Shown here piece by piece: positions 6,026 to 12,703 of a stretch of DNA of 12,997 nucleotides; the stretch's first letter is position 1, and the number at the start of each line of letters is the position of its first letter. The notes under the pieces were generated by a model. The model worked only from the letters and a program-made list of their open reading frames with translations. It was not told where the DNA came from and ran no database searches. A program made the translations under genes and the position numbers. Origin of the DNA: Clostridiales bacterium (GTDB lineage Bacteria > Bacillota > Clostridia > Oscillospirales > Butyricicoccaceae); assembly GCA_019421385.1 (NCBI GenBank), contig JAHZFK010000048.1, forward strand, positions 3,208 through 16,204, read 5' to 3'.

Positions 6026-6793
6026 ATGCATCTTTTTTTTGCATCTACGAAACAATCCTCGGTTACAACAGAGCAGGCATCTGAAAACAAAGAAGAGATT
6101 TCATCAACACCAGAACACGACTCTGACTCTACAGAAGAGCACACACTGGATGAATTGCTTACCGCCTGTGAGGGTGCGGTATGCGAAGTTTTGACTACGG
6201 ATAACTATCTTTTCTTCGCCGGTCATGTGGCGCAGCGAGATCCGGATTTTAAGATGCTCACCATCGAGCCGCGTCAGAACTGTGAAGCACCTCTGGGTGC
6301 AGGGCACGGAACACCTGTCAAGGTGCAGGTTCGCGTTCGGGAACCGTGGGGGAATTTGGTCATAGTCTACGGCGTTGTATCGGTATGCGAAGAAGATCAT
6401 TGGAATATTTTTGTACAAGATGCAACTGCTTGTACTGAGTGTCGTAGAGCATTCCGGCAGCGAGTAGAGACTGAAGCCGAAATTCTCTGGGGACCTGGCT
6501 TTCGCTTTCGGGGAAAGTGCCAACTGGAGGATATTAGTTTAGTTGGTGTCGCTTTTTATAGTCCCCTCAAGCTGGACGTAGGGCGGCAGCTCATTCTATC
6601 CATCCCCTGTTTGACGGAAAATGGCTCTAGTTATCAGCTGGCCAGTACAGTGGCAAGTTCTCGAAACACCGCTGAGCATGGTCAACCTCCTCGTTGGCGG
6701 TATGGCTGCGCTTTTGATCCGCTGGACGAAGAAGTAGAGGGTTTGCTCTATAAAGATATTATGACATTACAGCTTCAAGGTCGGAACATGTGA
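6026..6793 (+). CDS. PilZ-domain protein (predicted c-di-GMP effector)
   Basis: Protein of 255 residues. The C-terminal half is a PilZ domain: the arginine-rich binding motif RRAFRQR (140-146, containing RxxxR) and, about 25 residues later, DISLVG (169-174, the D/NxSxxG motif), the two sequences that hold c-di-GMP. Residues about 45-135 form a beta-rich domain like the N-terminal flagellar-brake domain of YcgR-type proteins, and the first 40 residues are polar and probably disordered (Ser/Glu/Thr-rich). The two-domain layout suggests a YcgR-like effector of motility or surface behaviour, but no flagellar or pilus gene is in the window. The ATG at 6026 is preceded by AGGAGAGG with 8-bp spacing. 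The gene appears monocistronic, ending at a strong terminator; its leader has several possible control structures. Confidence 0.83.
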   Translation: MHLFFASTKQSSVTTEQASENKEEISSTPEHDSDSTEEHTLDELLTACEGAVCEVLTTDNYLFFAGHVAQRDPDFKMLTIEPRQNCEAPLGAGHGTPVKVQVRVREPWGNLVIVYGVVSVCEEDHWNIFVQDATACTECRRAFRQRVETEAEILWGPGFRFRGKCQLEDISLVGVAFYSPLKLDVGRQLILSIPCLTENGSSYQLASTVASSRNTAEHGQPPRWRYGCAFDPLDEEVEGLLYKDIMTLQLQGRNM

Positions 6794-6827
6794 TCTGGAC
6801 TTGAACCGTAATAGACGGCATTGCAAT

Positions 6828-6865
6828 AAAAGAACCTGTGGCACATATTTGCCACAGGTTCTTTT
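6828..6865 (+). terminator. intrinsic terminator after the PilZ gene
   Basis: A perfect 15-bp inverted repeat (AAAAGAACCTGTGGC, 6828-6842, and its complement 6851-6865) with an 8-nt loop, ending in TTTT. Because the left arm begins with AAAA, it can also stop minus-strand transcription. It lies 35 bp after the PilZ stop codon. Confidence 0.9.
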
Positions 6866-7521
6866 GCGTCTCAGTGGTACTTTGCATCCTCGCGCTATGC
6901 TGGTATTTAACAGACAAAACGGAATCATGGTACAGGAATTTCTGTGCCACATATAATCACTGCTTCTATTTCATTTGTCGGTATTGGCTGTGGAAACATT
7001 GCTTCAAACCGAATATCTGCTGAAGTATCATTCTATACAAGGCAATGTTCTTTGTTGGTATTCTTGTAGTATCCAGTGTTCATTTGATACAGTTGTTCTC
7101 CATCCATTGAAACAGATGGATTCAGAGCAGCTGTTTTTTGTTTTCATACATTGGTAGTCTCCCCTATATTCCCTTCTCAATGGCTTTTATCCATTCCGTA
7201 TCACCACGCATCCGGACTCAATACGCTCCAGCTGCTTGACGACTGCGGAAATCTTTTTTGTCCATTATGCACTCGCAGTTTATCTTAAACAATCGCATCT
7301 CAACAAAGTGATCTTTGAATCATATAGTTATGTTTGGTCAGTCCTGATATTTTTGCAAAGGTATTGAGCTGATTACTATTCATTAAGCATAGGATTCAGA
7401 TCCTAAGACAGCAGTCACGTCATTAGCACAAACAAAACAACTTATTTATGCATGTTGTTCTTTATTCATAAGCATATATGTTTAATGCTTTTTCTGATAT
7501 TGTGCATTCGCATATAAGTTA
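6866..7521. other. AT-rich region without an intact gene
   Basis: No intact coding region is supported on either strand between the PilZ terminator and the XRE promoter. Short open frames here lack ribosome sites and recognisable motifs. The minus strand holds a possible decayed coding fragment near 6925-7143 and short broken pieces near 7180-7280 whose frame shifts repeatedly. A small inverted repeat TAGGAT-tcag-ATCCTA lies at 7390-7405. The composition is lower in GC than the genes to the left, consistent with an island edge or old insertion debris. Confidence 0.6.
6925..7143 (-). pseudogene. decayed coding fragment, DUF4179-like C-terminus (tentative)
   Basis: One minus-strand frame is open for 72 codons except for a single TAG at 7033-7035. 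The predicted peptide contains SMDGEQLYQMNTGYYKN before the stop and NDTSADIRFEAMFPQPIPTN, then EIEAVIICGTEIPVP, after it. The end pattern (PI..NEIEAVIICGTEI) recalls the C-terminal strand pattern of anti-sigma-type DUF4179 proteins. There is no start codon with a ribosome site, and a TGA closes the frame upstream, so this would be a 3' remnant. The peptide reads protein-like, but recognition is weak and chance is possible. Confidence 0.25.
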
Positions 7522-7575
7522 ATATCAAATATGTTAGCAATTTTGCTAATGTATCCTTGATTTTTCATTTGATAT
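7522..7575. repeat. nested inverted repeats at the XRE promoter (candidate operators)
   Basis: Outer arms ATATCAAAT (7522-7530) and ATTTGATAT (7567-7575) are exact reverse complements of 9 bp. Between them lies a second perfect repeat, TTAGCAA-tt-TTGCTAA (7534-7549). The inner repeat sits just upstream of the -35 box and the right outer arm lies in the promoter spacer, as expected for repressor sites. Autoregulation by the XRE protein is inferred. Confidence 0.55.
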
Positions 7576-7585
7576 ACGATACACT
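7557..7585 (+). promoter_or_regulatory. promoter of the XRE regulator gene
   Basis: TTGATT (7557-7562), 17-bp spacer, TACACT (7580-7585), each four of six to consensus. The leader would be about 15 nt before AAAGGCGGTG and the ATG. The right arm of the outer inverted repeat falls within the spacer. Confidence 0.5.
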
Positions 7586-7606
7586 ATCATAAAAGGCGGT
7601 GTATTC

Positions 7607-8161
7607 ATGACTGTAGGGGATAAAATTAAGATAATCAGAACTTTTCGAGGCATGACACAAAAACAGTTGGCTATGGCAGTCGGCCTTGGAGATAAAGGTG
7701 CAGATAATAGAATAGCACAATATGAGATCAACTACCGAGCTCCTAAAAAAGAACTACTCGACCAAATGGCTAAGGTGCTTCATGTCAATCCTCAAAATTT
7801 CTACGACCATTCTCCTGGTTCCATGGAGGCGTTTTTCCATCGTTTGCTATGGTTGGAAGAAGAGTTCCCCAGTGTTCTCAATCTATTTCAGATGCATCGG
7901 TATCCTGATTCCTATAATTTGTACGACAATTTTGTACTGTATCACGATAGCGATGATTGGCCTCCCCGCGAGCCTGTAGGAATCTACTTCGACTCTCTTC
8001 CAGTTAATGATTATCTTAAAGAATGGTTGCTGCGTAAACGGGAGCTCAAAGCAAAGGAGATTATCCCAGAAGAATACTTCGAGTGGAAACTGAATTGGCC
8101 AGATACCTGTGACGATTGCGGGAGGCATGAACCGAGTATCCCATGGCGAAAACATGAATAA
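7607..8161 (+). CDS. XRE-family helix-turn-helix regulator
   Basis: Predicted DNA-binding regulator of 184 residues. An HTH_3/Cro-C1 domain spans about residues 3-67: VGDKIKIIRTFRGMTQKQLA, then a loop longer than usual in the recognition region (GLGDKGADNRIAQYE), and LLDQMAKVLHVNPQNFYD. This variant, with GDKGAD inserted before the recognition helix, is common in small Clostridia regulators often found on accessory DNA. The remaining about 115 residues are rich in Asp, Trp, Tyr and Leu, end with a CDDC pair, and match no domain I recognise; they could sense a ligand or mediate dimerisation. The ATG follows AAAGGCGGTG. No partner gene follows before the terminator, and the gene converges with the RM operon. 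Target genes are unknown, its own promoter being the first candidate. Confidence 0.82.
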   Translation: MTVGDKIKIIRTFRGMTQKQLAMAVGLGDKGADNRIAQYEINYRAPKKELLDQMAKVLHVNPQNFYDHSPGSMEAFFHRLLWLEEEFPSVLNLFQMHRYPDSYNLYDNFVLYHDSDDWPPREPVGIYFDSLPVNDYLKEWLLRKRELKAKEIIPEEYFEWKLNWPDTCDDCGRHEPSIPWRKHE

Positions 8162-8214
8162 AAGCAAAAAAACCGCCCTACTGAATGGACTAATTCAATA
8201 GGTCGGTTTTGCTT
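8162..8214. terminator. bidirectional terminator shared by the XRE gene and the RM operon
   Basis: AAAACCG (8169-8175) pairs with CGGTTTT (8204-8210), CCTA (8177-8180) with TAGG (8199-8202), and TGAAT (8182-8186) with ATTCA (8193-8197), with two single mismatches and a 6-nt loop. The minus strand ends in seven T and the plus strand in four T. It begins right after the XRE stop codon. It can stop plus transcripts from the XRE gene and minus transcripts from the RM operon, for which no other minus-strand terminator is seen. Confidence 0.8.
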
Positions 8215-8505
8215 GTCCTTTGCAATGATGCCTAATTTTAGTATCATCTCAGTATCATTTAGCAAAGCGACAGGTCAAAAAGCTTGTATTTCTGCGGGTT
8301 TTTGGTCTTTTGGACATCATTCCCACTCGCTCCTGCCAGAAGTTTTCTAAACAGATTTGCTTATGGGATTTAGCTCAGGATATTGGCATTATCTTCATTA
8401 TTCAGATAGTAGGGGCTATCTGATTTTTTGTTGCCATGATGTTGCCAGAAAAACGGCTTTATTCATCCTCAAATATTCGACTCTATTTTAGTCCACAACA
8501 CCGTA
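8215..8505. other. convergent intergenic region
   Basis: About 290 bp between the shared terminator and the stop of the beta-class methyltransferase. No coding region is supported on either strand. It contains a direct repeat AGTATCAT (8240-8247 and 8251-8258), a weak plus-strand promoter-like pair TTGCAA (8220-8225) and TATCAT (8242-8247), and a clear plus-strand terminator at 8402-8429. Confidence 0.5.
8402..8429 (+). terminator. plus-strand intrinsic terminator
   Basis: TCAGATAG (8402-8409) and CTATCTGA (8416-8423) form a perfect 8-bp stem with a 6-nt loop, followed by six T (8424-8429). The minus strand has no T-run after the stem, so this one acts only on plus transcripts. No plus-strand gene ends between it and the previous terminator. 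Confidence 0.78.
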
Positions 8506-9681
8506 TTATTGGGCGATTGTCAACGAATCAAGTTCTATTACCTTGTGGAAATTCATATTATCATAGTATTCATAATAGGAAAATGATCCTCCGCCTTCCC
8601 AGCCTAAATCCTTTGAAATTCCACTTTTCTCACCAGCTATGACACGTTTCAATCTGCTTAACGAATAATCAATACTTTCACTACTAATATCAATTCCAAT
8701 ATAAGCCCGTTTCATTTTGTGGGCAACCGCTGCAGTTGTGCCAGATCCTAAAAATGCGTCGAGAATCAAATCTCCTTCATTTGAGGCAATTTCCAATATT
8801 CGACGTATCAGGCTTTCAGGTTTCGGTGTATCGAAAACAGTCATAGTTGGAAATAACGCCAGAAGTTGCTTTTTAGCATCATTTGTTGTTCCTACATCCG
8901 ACGCCAGCCAAAGCGTTTCAGGTGTGAGCCCAAGTTTGGCGTCGCATAAGAACTTTTTCTTTCGTGGGGTACTATTTTTATCTAATCCAAACCAAATATT
9001 ATTGTCTGCAATTTCCTTTTTCATTCGCGTTTCATTGTAAATCCAACAACGCCCATTTGGTGGATTAAATACCTTACCCCCGGGGGCAGTAATGGAATAG
9101 AATTGACTACTTACAGCATGGCCTGCTTGCACATTCAAAGAAACCGACTGCCATGGCCCTCGTGGATCGTTGTCAGGATTCTTATACCTTGCCAGAACAG
9201 AATTATCGGCACAGAGAAGATTGCGCTTTTTTTTAAATGTTGCAGGATCTTTGGCATAAACGAGAATATACTCATGGTTATTTGAAAACGCACGACGATT
9301 TTCTCTGGTTGTTCTTTGCTGCCAAATGATAGTCGTTACAAAGTTGCTTCTTCCCATGATCTCGTCGCAAAGGACTTTTAGATAATGCACCTCATTGTCA
9401 TCAATTGATATCCACAAACTACCGTCTTTTGTCAATAAGCGGAACAGTCGGTTAATAATCGATCTCATATTGTCTAGCCACTGTTTGTGACTAAACACAT
9501 CAGAGTAATGCGCATACTCTTCTCCATTATTATATGGCGGATCGATGTAAATACACTTCACTTTGCCCGCAAACTCGTTCATTATGTAATCGCAAACTGC
9601 GCAGTTATCTCCCTTGATTATCATGTTGCCAAAGTCATTTCCATGCCCACTTACCCGAAGTAGACCTTGTATATCTTTCAT
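8506..9681 (-). CDS. beta-class DNA methyltransferase (N6-adenine or N4-cytosine)
   Basis: Site-specific DNA methyltransferase of 391 residues using S-adenosylmethionine. The catalytic motif IV DPPYNNG (47-53, in CIYIDPPYNNGEEYAHYSD) comes before the SAM-binding motif I LDAFLGSGTT (307-316), the order that defines the beta class, also used by type III Mod subunits. WISIDDNEVHYL (90-101) and TPKPESLIRRIL (285-296) are further family blocks; the region about 125-280 is probably the target-recognition domain. It is shorter than typical type III Mod proteins, and no helicase (Res) gene is present, so a type II role is more likely. DPPY is found in both adenine and N4-cytosine enzymes, so the base modified is uncertain. 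The start has AAGAGGTG overlapping the upstream stop, with a 4-bp gap, so it is co-translated with the second methyltransferase. Confidence 0.92.
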   Translation of the reverse strand: MKDIQGLLRVSGHGNDFGNMIIKGDNCAVCDYIMNEFAGKVKCIYIDPPYNNGEEYAHYSDVFSHKQWLDNMRSIINRLFRLLTKDGSLWISIDDNEVHYLKVLCDEIMGRSNFVTTIIWQQRTTRENRRAFSNNHEYILVYAKDPATFKKKRNLLCADNSVLARYKNPDNDPRGPWQSVSLNVQAGHAVSSQFYSITAPGGKVFNPPNGRCWIYNETRMKKEIADNNIWFGLDKNSTPRKKKFLCDAKLGLTPETLWLASDVGTTNDAKKQLLALFPTMTVFDTPKPESLIRRILEIASNEGDLILDAFLGSGTTAAVAHKMKRAYIGIDISSESIDYSLSRLKRVIAGEKSGISKDLGWEGGGSFSYYEYYDNMNFHKVIELDSLTIAQ

Positions 9682-9685
9682 TTTT

Positions 9686-11044
9686 TCACCTCTTTAGGCC
9701 TTGACACACAATCAGCAATTCAGCCTCTTTCTCAGCTTCATAATTTTTTTCAACTGCATTCAACTTGCTATGCATAAAGTGACCAGGCGAAACAATTGTT
9801 ACATTTTCATAATAAAATTGAGCCCTATTCATTAATTGTTCTATTGTTTGCAGTCTCGGCGTGGCTAAGCTGCTTTCGGAAAACGGAGAATAAGACAGAA
9901 CAAAAGGCACGTTTAAAGCGGCAACACCTGAGAACAAATTGTCAAATGCTTCTCCAGCTTTTGAACGAATACAGAACGGAGATTGGTGCCGCCCCTCACG
10001 GTATATTGCTCTGCTCAATTGAGTGCCGCCAACAAATGTGGGTGAGATTTCAGGCAAATCTCTTAGGCATATGGTCTCCAGGACATGATAATATCTGCTG
10101 TAATGATATCGTGTGTATGGCGGATCAGCGTACACAACTGAAACATCGCTATGCTGCAATTGTCTTAGTGCATCGCGAAAATCCAGGCGTAATACCTCAT
10201 GTGAAAAGAACGGAGTGGGTTCTAATTCAGAATAGGCATTAATCCATTCTTCAAAAGAATTCCAAAAGGACACTGCACGGTCATCTAGAATTTTTTTTAA
10301 TAGCTTTCGCTTTGGCGCTCCATCTTTGCCGAAGACCTGCAACGGCTGAGCAAATTGCTTCCCAACTGTATTAACGATTTCGCTTGTTGCGCTCAGCAAC
10401 GCTGCTAACATTGAATTGCGCATTGGAGCATCGGCAATGTGCCTATAGATATAATCTAGCGCGGCATCAATACATATTGCTTGTTCGACAGAAAAGTACA
10501 AGCCGCCAAAATACCGAGTCACCATTGTATTAACAGAGTTACTAAGTCCGGCTTTATTAAGAGCATACAAGACGGCCTGAATTGTAGACGACAGTTCTTG
10601 AGATTTTGGCGGAAACCCTTTTTCTGCAACAATAACCGAACCGTTTGCAATTAAATCATATAAAGGATCAATATAACCTTGTTTGGCACTTTCAGTAGCA
10701 GTACGCTCATAAGACAAAAGCGGCTCAAACACTGAGCAAAGAGTAATATATTCTTTTGATGCCCTGATACTTGCAACAAGTTCGGCACCAGAAAACGGAA
10801 AGCGAACCGGCATAAGGGCGGCGGAACAAAGAACACGAGAGTATTCCTGAATGTCAACTGCTGTCACTGGGCGCGAATGGGAAAAGTATCTAGAAACCGT
10901 ACCGGAACCAGAAAATAAATCGCATATTCGTCCATTTTTTGGGCTAACGGAGTCAACGGCCACTCCAATTGTATCTAAAATGCGAAGTTTGCTGCCCAAA
11001 TAATGAATAGGACGCAACTCGTGTGCACTAATATCATGTTTCAT
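9686..11044 (-). CDS. D12-class (Dam-like) N6-adenine DNA methyltransferase
   Basis: DNA adenine methyltransferase of 452 residues. IHYLGSKLRIL (13-23) is the N-terminal motif X region, CDLFSGSGTVSRYF (41-54) the SAM-binding motif I, TAVDIQEYSRVL (61-72) motif II, and VVYADPPYTRYHYSRYYH (303-320) the catalytic motif IV. Motif I precedes motif IV, as in the alpha/D12 class of Dam and DpnM. The 260 residues between them are considerably more than in E. coli Dam and must hold a large target-recognition segment. DPPY with this architecture predicts N6-adenine methylation. The gene starts 2 bp after the nuclease stop and is followed 4 bp later by the beta-class enzyme. With two different methyltransferases beside one nuclease, each probably protects one strand of a non-palindromic site; this is inference. 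Confidence 0.9.
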   Translation of the reverse strand: MKHDISAHELRPIHYLGSKLRILDTIGVAVDSVSPKNGRICDLFSGSGTVSRYFSHSRPVTAVDIQEYSRVLCSAALMPVRFPFSGAELVASIRASKEYITLCSVFEPLLSYERTATESAKQGYIDPLYDLIANGSVIVAEKGFPPKSQELSSTIQAVLYALNKAGLSNSVNTMVTRYFGGLYFSVEQAICIDAALDYIYRHIADAPMRNSMLAALLSATSEIVNTVGKQFAQPLQVFGKDGAPKRKLLKKILDDRAVSFWNSFEEWINAYSELEPTPFFSHEVLRLDFRDALRQLQHSDVSVVYADPPYTRYHYSRYYHVLETICLRDLPEISPTFVGGTQLSRAIYREGRHQSPFCIRSKAGEAFDNLFSGVAALNVPFVLSYSPFSESSLATPRLQTIEQLMNRAQFYYENVTIVSPGHFMHSKLNAVEKNYEAEKEAELLIVCQGLKR

Positions 11045-11046
11045 TC

Positions 11047-12219
11047 TTAATCCGCCTGACTGAGATATTGTAGAATTGGTAGTGTAGGAGCAAGCGTTTG
11101 CAATTCTTCAGCAGTTGTTTGATACCTTACCAACCGATCACAGCGCCTTCGCTCACTATCTAATTTGGCTTGAAGCGACGTATATTCTTCGTCTGTTGGG
11201 AAAACCAAAGAATAGAGGAATGTCCTAGACGAAAGCTTAACAAAGATGCCCAACACTCGTCCATGTTCAGGATAGGCCGTACCTCGGTCAACATACAGTT
11301 CAATGCGATAATTATGGCTCGCTACTGATACCGGTGGTCTATGCCTGATTTCTCCCAAATTACCATCATGTTTAATATCACGTAGGATCAGCGCCATTTG
11401 CCCGGACACTCCAGGTGTTGATTCGAAAAATGTTCGGAATGTATTTGCGTCAAAATTGGCCTGATTCCAGCGTTTTTCTCCACGAGGTATTTCACAAATT
11501 AGAACCAAAGAAGTGGCGTCGTATTCCCAAGCTCCAAGCTCGTCATCTACATAAGAGGTCTCCTCAATATTGTCTGCATTGGGGGTCTTGATTTGAGGAA
11601 CTATTTGCTCTTTTTGAGCTACTTCTGTATGTGGGCTTACAGCAGGTCTTACTCTCCGCTGCCGTATGGCTTGCATACGATGGATGTTTTCCTCTGCTTT
11701 TTGAACAACTGCTGCATTATCCAACGGAAAAAGAAAGTCTCTGACACTGTCAAGCCAAGAATTCCAGTATTGCACAATAGATGCCAGATCATCAGCAGTT
11801 ACTTGTCTCACATCAAATGCTTCTCTGTTTCTCTGCATTCCTTTTTGAGTCAAATTACCCGATCCTGTAATAACATAGCCATAATTCCCACAATTAAACC
11901 AACAGAATTTCGGGTGGAACGTTGATCTAGTAGTATTATGAAGAAATGCCTTAACCTGCAGATTGGGGTAGAGCGTCATATAATGTTTGAGTGTAGTTAA
12001 AGAATGTGTATTTGTAATGTCGTCCATTCCAACAATTAGGAGAAACTGCCCGCGCTCTAAAAAAGACTTGAAAATGGGGTCTCCAATGAGTAACTTAATT
12101 CCATCAGAGGATACAAAGGCATAAGCCCCCGCTCCAAAACGAGCGAATGGGCAACATTCTAATAATGCATCGAGCAGTTGCTTGGAATCTACATATGATG
12201 GGTCTTGAATATAAAGCAT
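11047..12219 (-). CDS. phospholipase-D-fold restriction endonuclease (BfiI/NgoFVII-like)
   Basis: Predicted DNA-cleaving protein of 390 residues. The N-terminal domain (about 1-165) has the phospholipase-D nuclease signature: His102 and Lys104 in FHPKF, then Asn122 in ITGSGNLT and Glu133 in NREAF. One HxK motif per chain implies a dimer sharing one active site. As I recall for BfiI, the residues are His105, Lys107, Asn125 and Glu136; the spacing here is identical. A Gln/Arg/Pro-rich linker (170-225) leads to a C-terminal domain (about 228-345) with EIPRGEKRWNQANFD, VSVASHNYRIEL and GIFVKLSSRTFLY, resembling the B3-like DNA-recognition domain of this family. Family enzymes cut without metal ions. 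The first frame after the HTH gene (37-bp gap), it has GAGGGTG as ribosome site. No helicase or ATPase motif is present, arguing for a simple type II-like enzyme. Confidence 0.85.
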   Translation of the reverse strand: MLYIQDPSYVDSKQLLDALLECCPFARFGAGAYAFVSSDGIKLLIGDPIFKSFLERGQFLLIVGMDDITNTHSLTTLKHYMTLYPNLQVKAFLHNTTRSTFHPKFCWFNCGNYGYVITGSGNLTQKGMQRNREAFDVRQVTADDLASIVQYWNSWLDSVRDFLFPLDNAAVVQKAEENIHRMQAIRQRRVRPAVSPHTEVAQKEQIVPQIKTPNADNIEETSYVDDELGAWEYDATSLVLICEIPRGEKRWNQANFDANTFRTFFESTPGVSGQMALILRDIKHDGNLGEIRHRPPVSVASHNYRIELYVDRGTAYPEHGRVLGIFVKLSSRTFLYSLVFPTDEEYTSLQAKLDSERRRCDRLVRYQTTAEELQTLAPTLPILQYLSQAD

Positions 12220-12256
12220 GTTGACACCCTCTTATTGACAGCTTATGTGTAAAACT

Positions 12257-12436
12257 TTAACCATCATTTTTTTGCAGCTTATCTTTTGTAGGCTTTTTTG
12301 CATTCTCCGGAATAACCCATATCCTACTCATTCGTGTTGCGCCATCAATTCGGTTATTTTTGCACAAAATTTGCACTTGGCGTGACGTAATCCCCCACTT
12401 GTCCGCTGCTTCTTGCACAGTAATAAACCCATTCAT
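12257..12436 (-). CDS. small excisionase-like HTH protein, candidate RM regulator
   Basis: A 59-residue protein: MNGFITVQEAADKWGITSRQ, then VQILCKNNRIDGATRMSRIW and VIPENAKKPTKDKLQKNDG. This is a single winged-helix/excisionase-type (HTH_17, MerR-like) domain: helix-turn-helix in VQEAADKWGITSRQVQILC and a wing in GATRMSRIWVIP. The ATG (12434-12436) is preceded by GGAGG (12445-12449) with an 8-bp gap, and the leader from the predicted start is about 30 nt. It is the first gene of the RM operon. Clostridial RM loci often begin with such a protein. Its position, its size and the palindrome in its own promoter suggest a controller that times nuclease expression, analogous to C proteins, though those are XRE-type. 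Regulation is inferred; the gene and fold are well supported. Confidence 0.85.
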   Translation of the reverse strand: MNGFITVQEAADKWGITSRQVQILCKNNRIDGATRMSRIWVIPENAKKPTKDKLQKNDG

Positions 12437-12472
12437 ACTTCATGCCTCCAAAAGGCTAATAATATATTAACC

Positions 12473-12501
12473 ATTATATTCGTTTAAACGAATACAGTCA
12501 A
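12473..12501 (-). promoter_or_regulatory. near-consensus promoter of the RM operon
   Basis: Minus strand: -35 TTGACT (12496-12501), 17-bp spacer, perfect -10 TATAAT (12473-12478). The start should fall near 12466, about 30 nt before the HTH gene. Unregulated, this would be a strong promoter for a restriction enzyme, and a perfect palindrome fills its spacer. Confidence 0.88.
12478..12493. promoter_or_regulatory. 16-bp perfect palindrome, candidate operator
   Basis: ATTCGTTTAAACGAAT is its own reverse complement. It occupies nearly the whole spacer between the -35 and -10 boxes of the RM operon and shares its last base with the -10. A protein bound here would block RNA polymerase or, as with MerR-type regulators, could reshape the spacer. 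The natural candidate is the 59-residue HTH protein encoded directly downstream. Confidence 0.68.
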
Positions 12502-12506
12502 GCTCT

Positions 12507-12533
12507 ATATAATGAGGCCTATATCGATTATAT
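12507..12533. repeat. AT-rich inverted repeat upstream of the RM promoter
   Basis: ATATAAT (12507-12513) and ATTATAT (12527-12533) are exact complements separated by 13 bp containing AGGCCT. They lie immediately upstream of the -35 box, where a second regulator site or an UP-element-like sequence could be. The remaining stretch to 12703 shows no gene and no clear terminator for the gene at the right edge. Confidence 0.28.
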
Positions 12534-12703
12534 TTTTGACCAAATAAGACATTGTGAGCAGGGGTATTCCTACTGTTAATGCCTTGCGTGTAGTTTAAAT
12601 TGATGTTTATCCTTTTCAACTCGATTCAGAAAGCTGTTTATCCTCTATGTCCACAGCCGGCGATTCTGTACTTTGAACTGTTTGATGATATTTTGTTAAG
12701 TAG

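Noticed and set aside
8295..8330. Minus-strand GAGCGAGTGGGAATGA resembling the 3' end of guaA, a known integration site
   Set aside because: The match is short, the preceding codons do not resemble GMP synthase, and no second copy or integrase is in the window. It could be checked by looking for the same stretch at the real guaA gene.
8506..9681. Type III restriction system (Mod subunit)
   Set aside because: The methyltransferase is short for a Mod subunit and no Res helicase-nuclease gene is adjacent; the PLD nuclease explains the locus better.
8506..12219. DISARM-like defence system, because it pairs a PLD protein with methyltransferases
   Set aside because: No DrmA helicase or DrmB gene is present, and the PLD protein has a BfiI-like two-domain layout.
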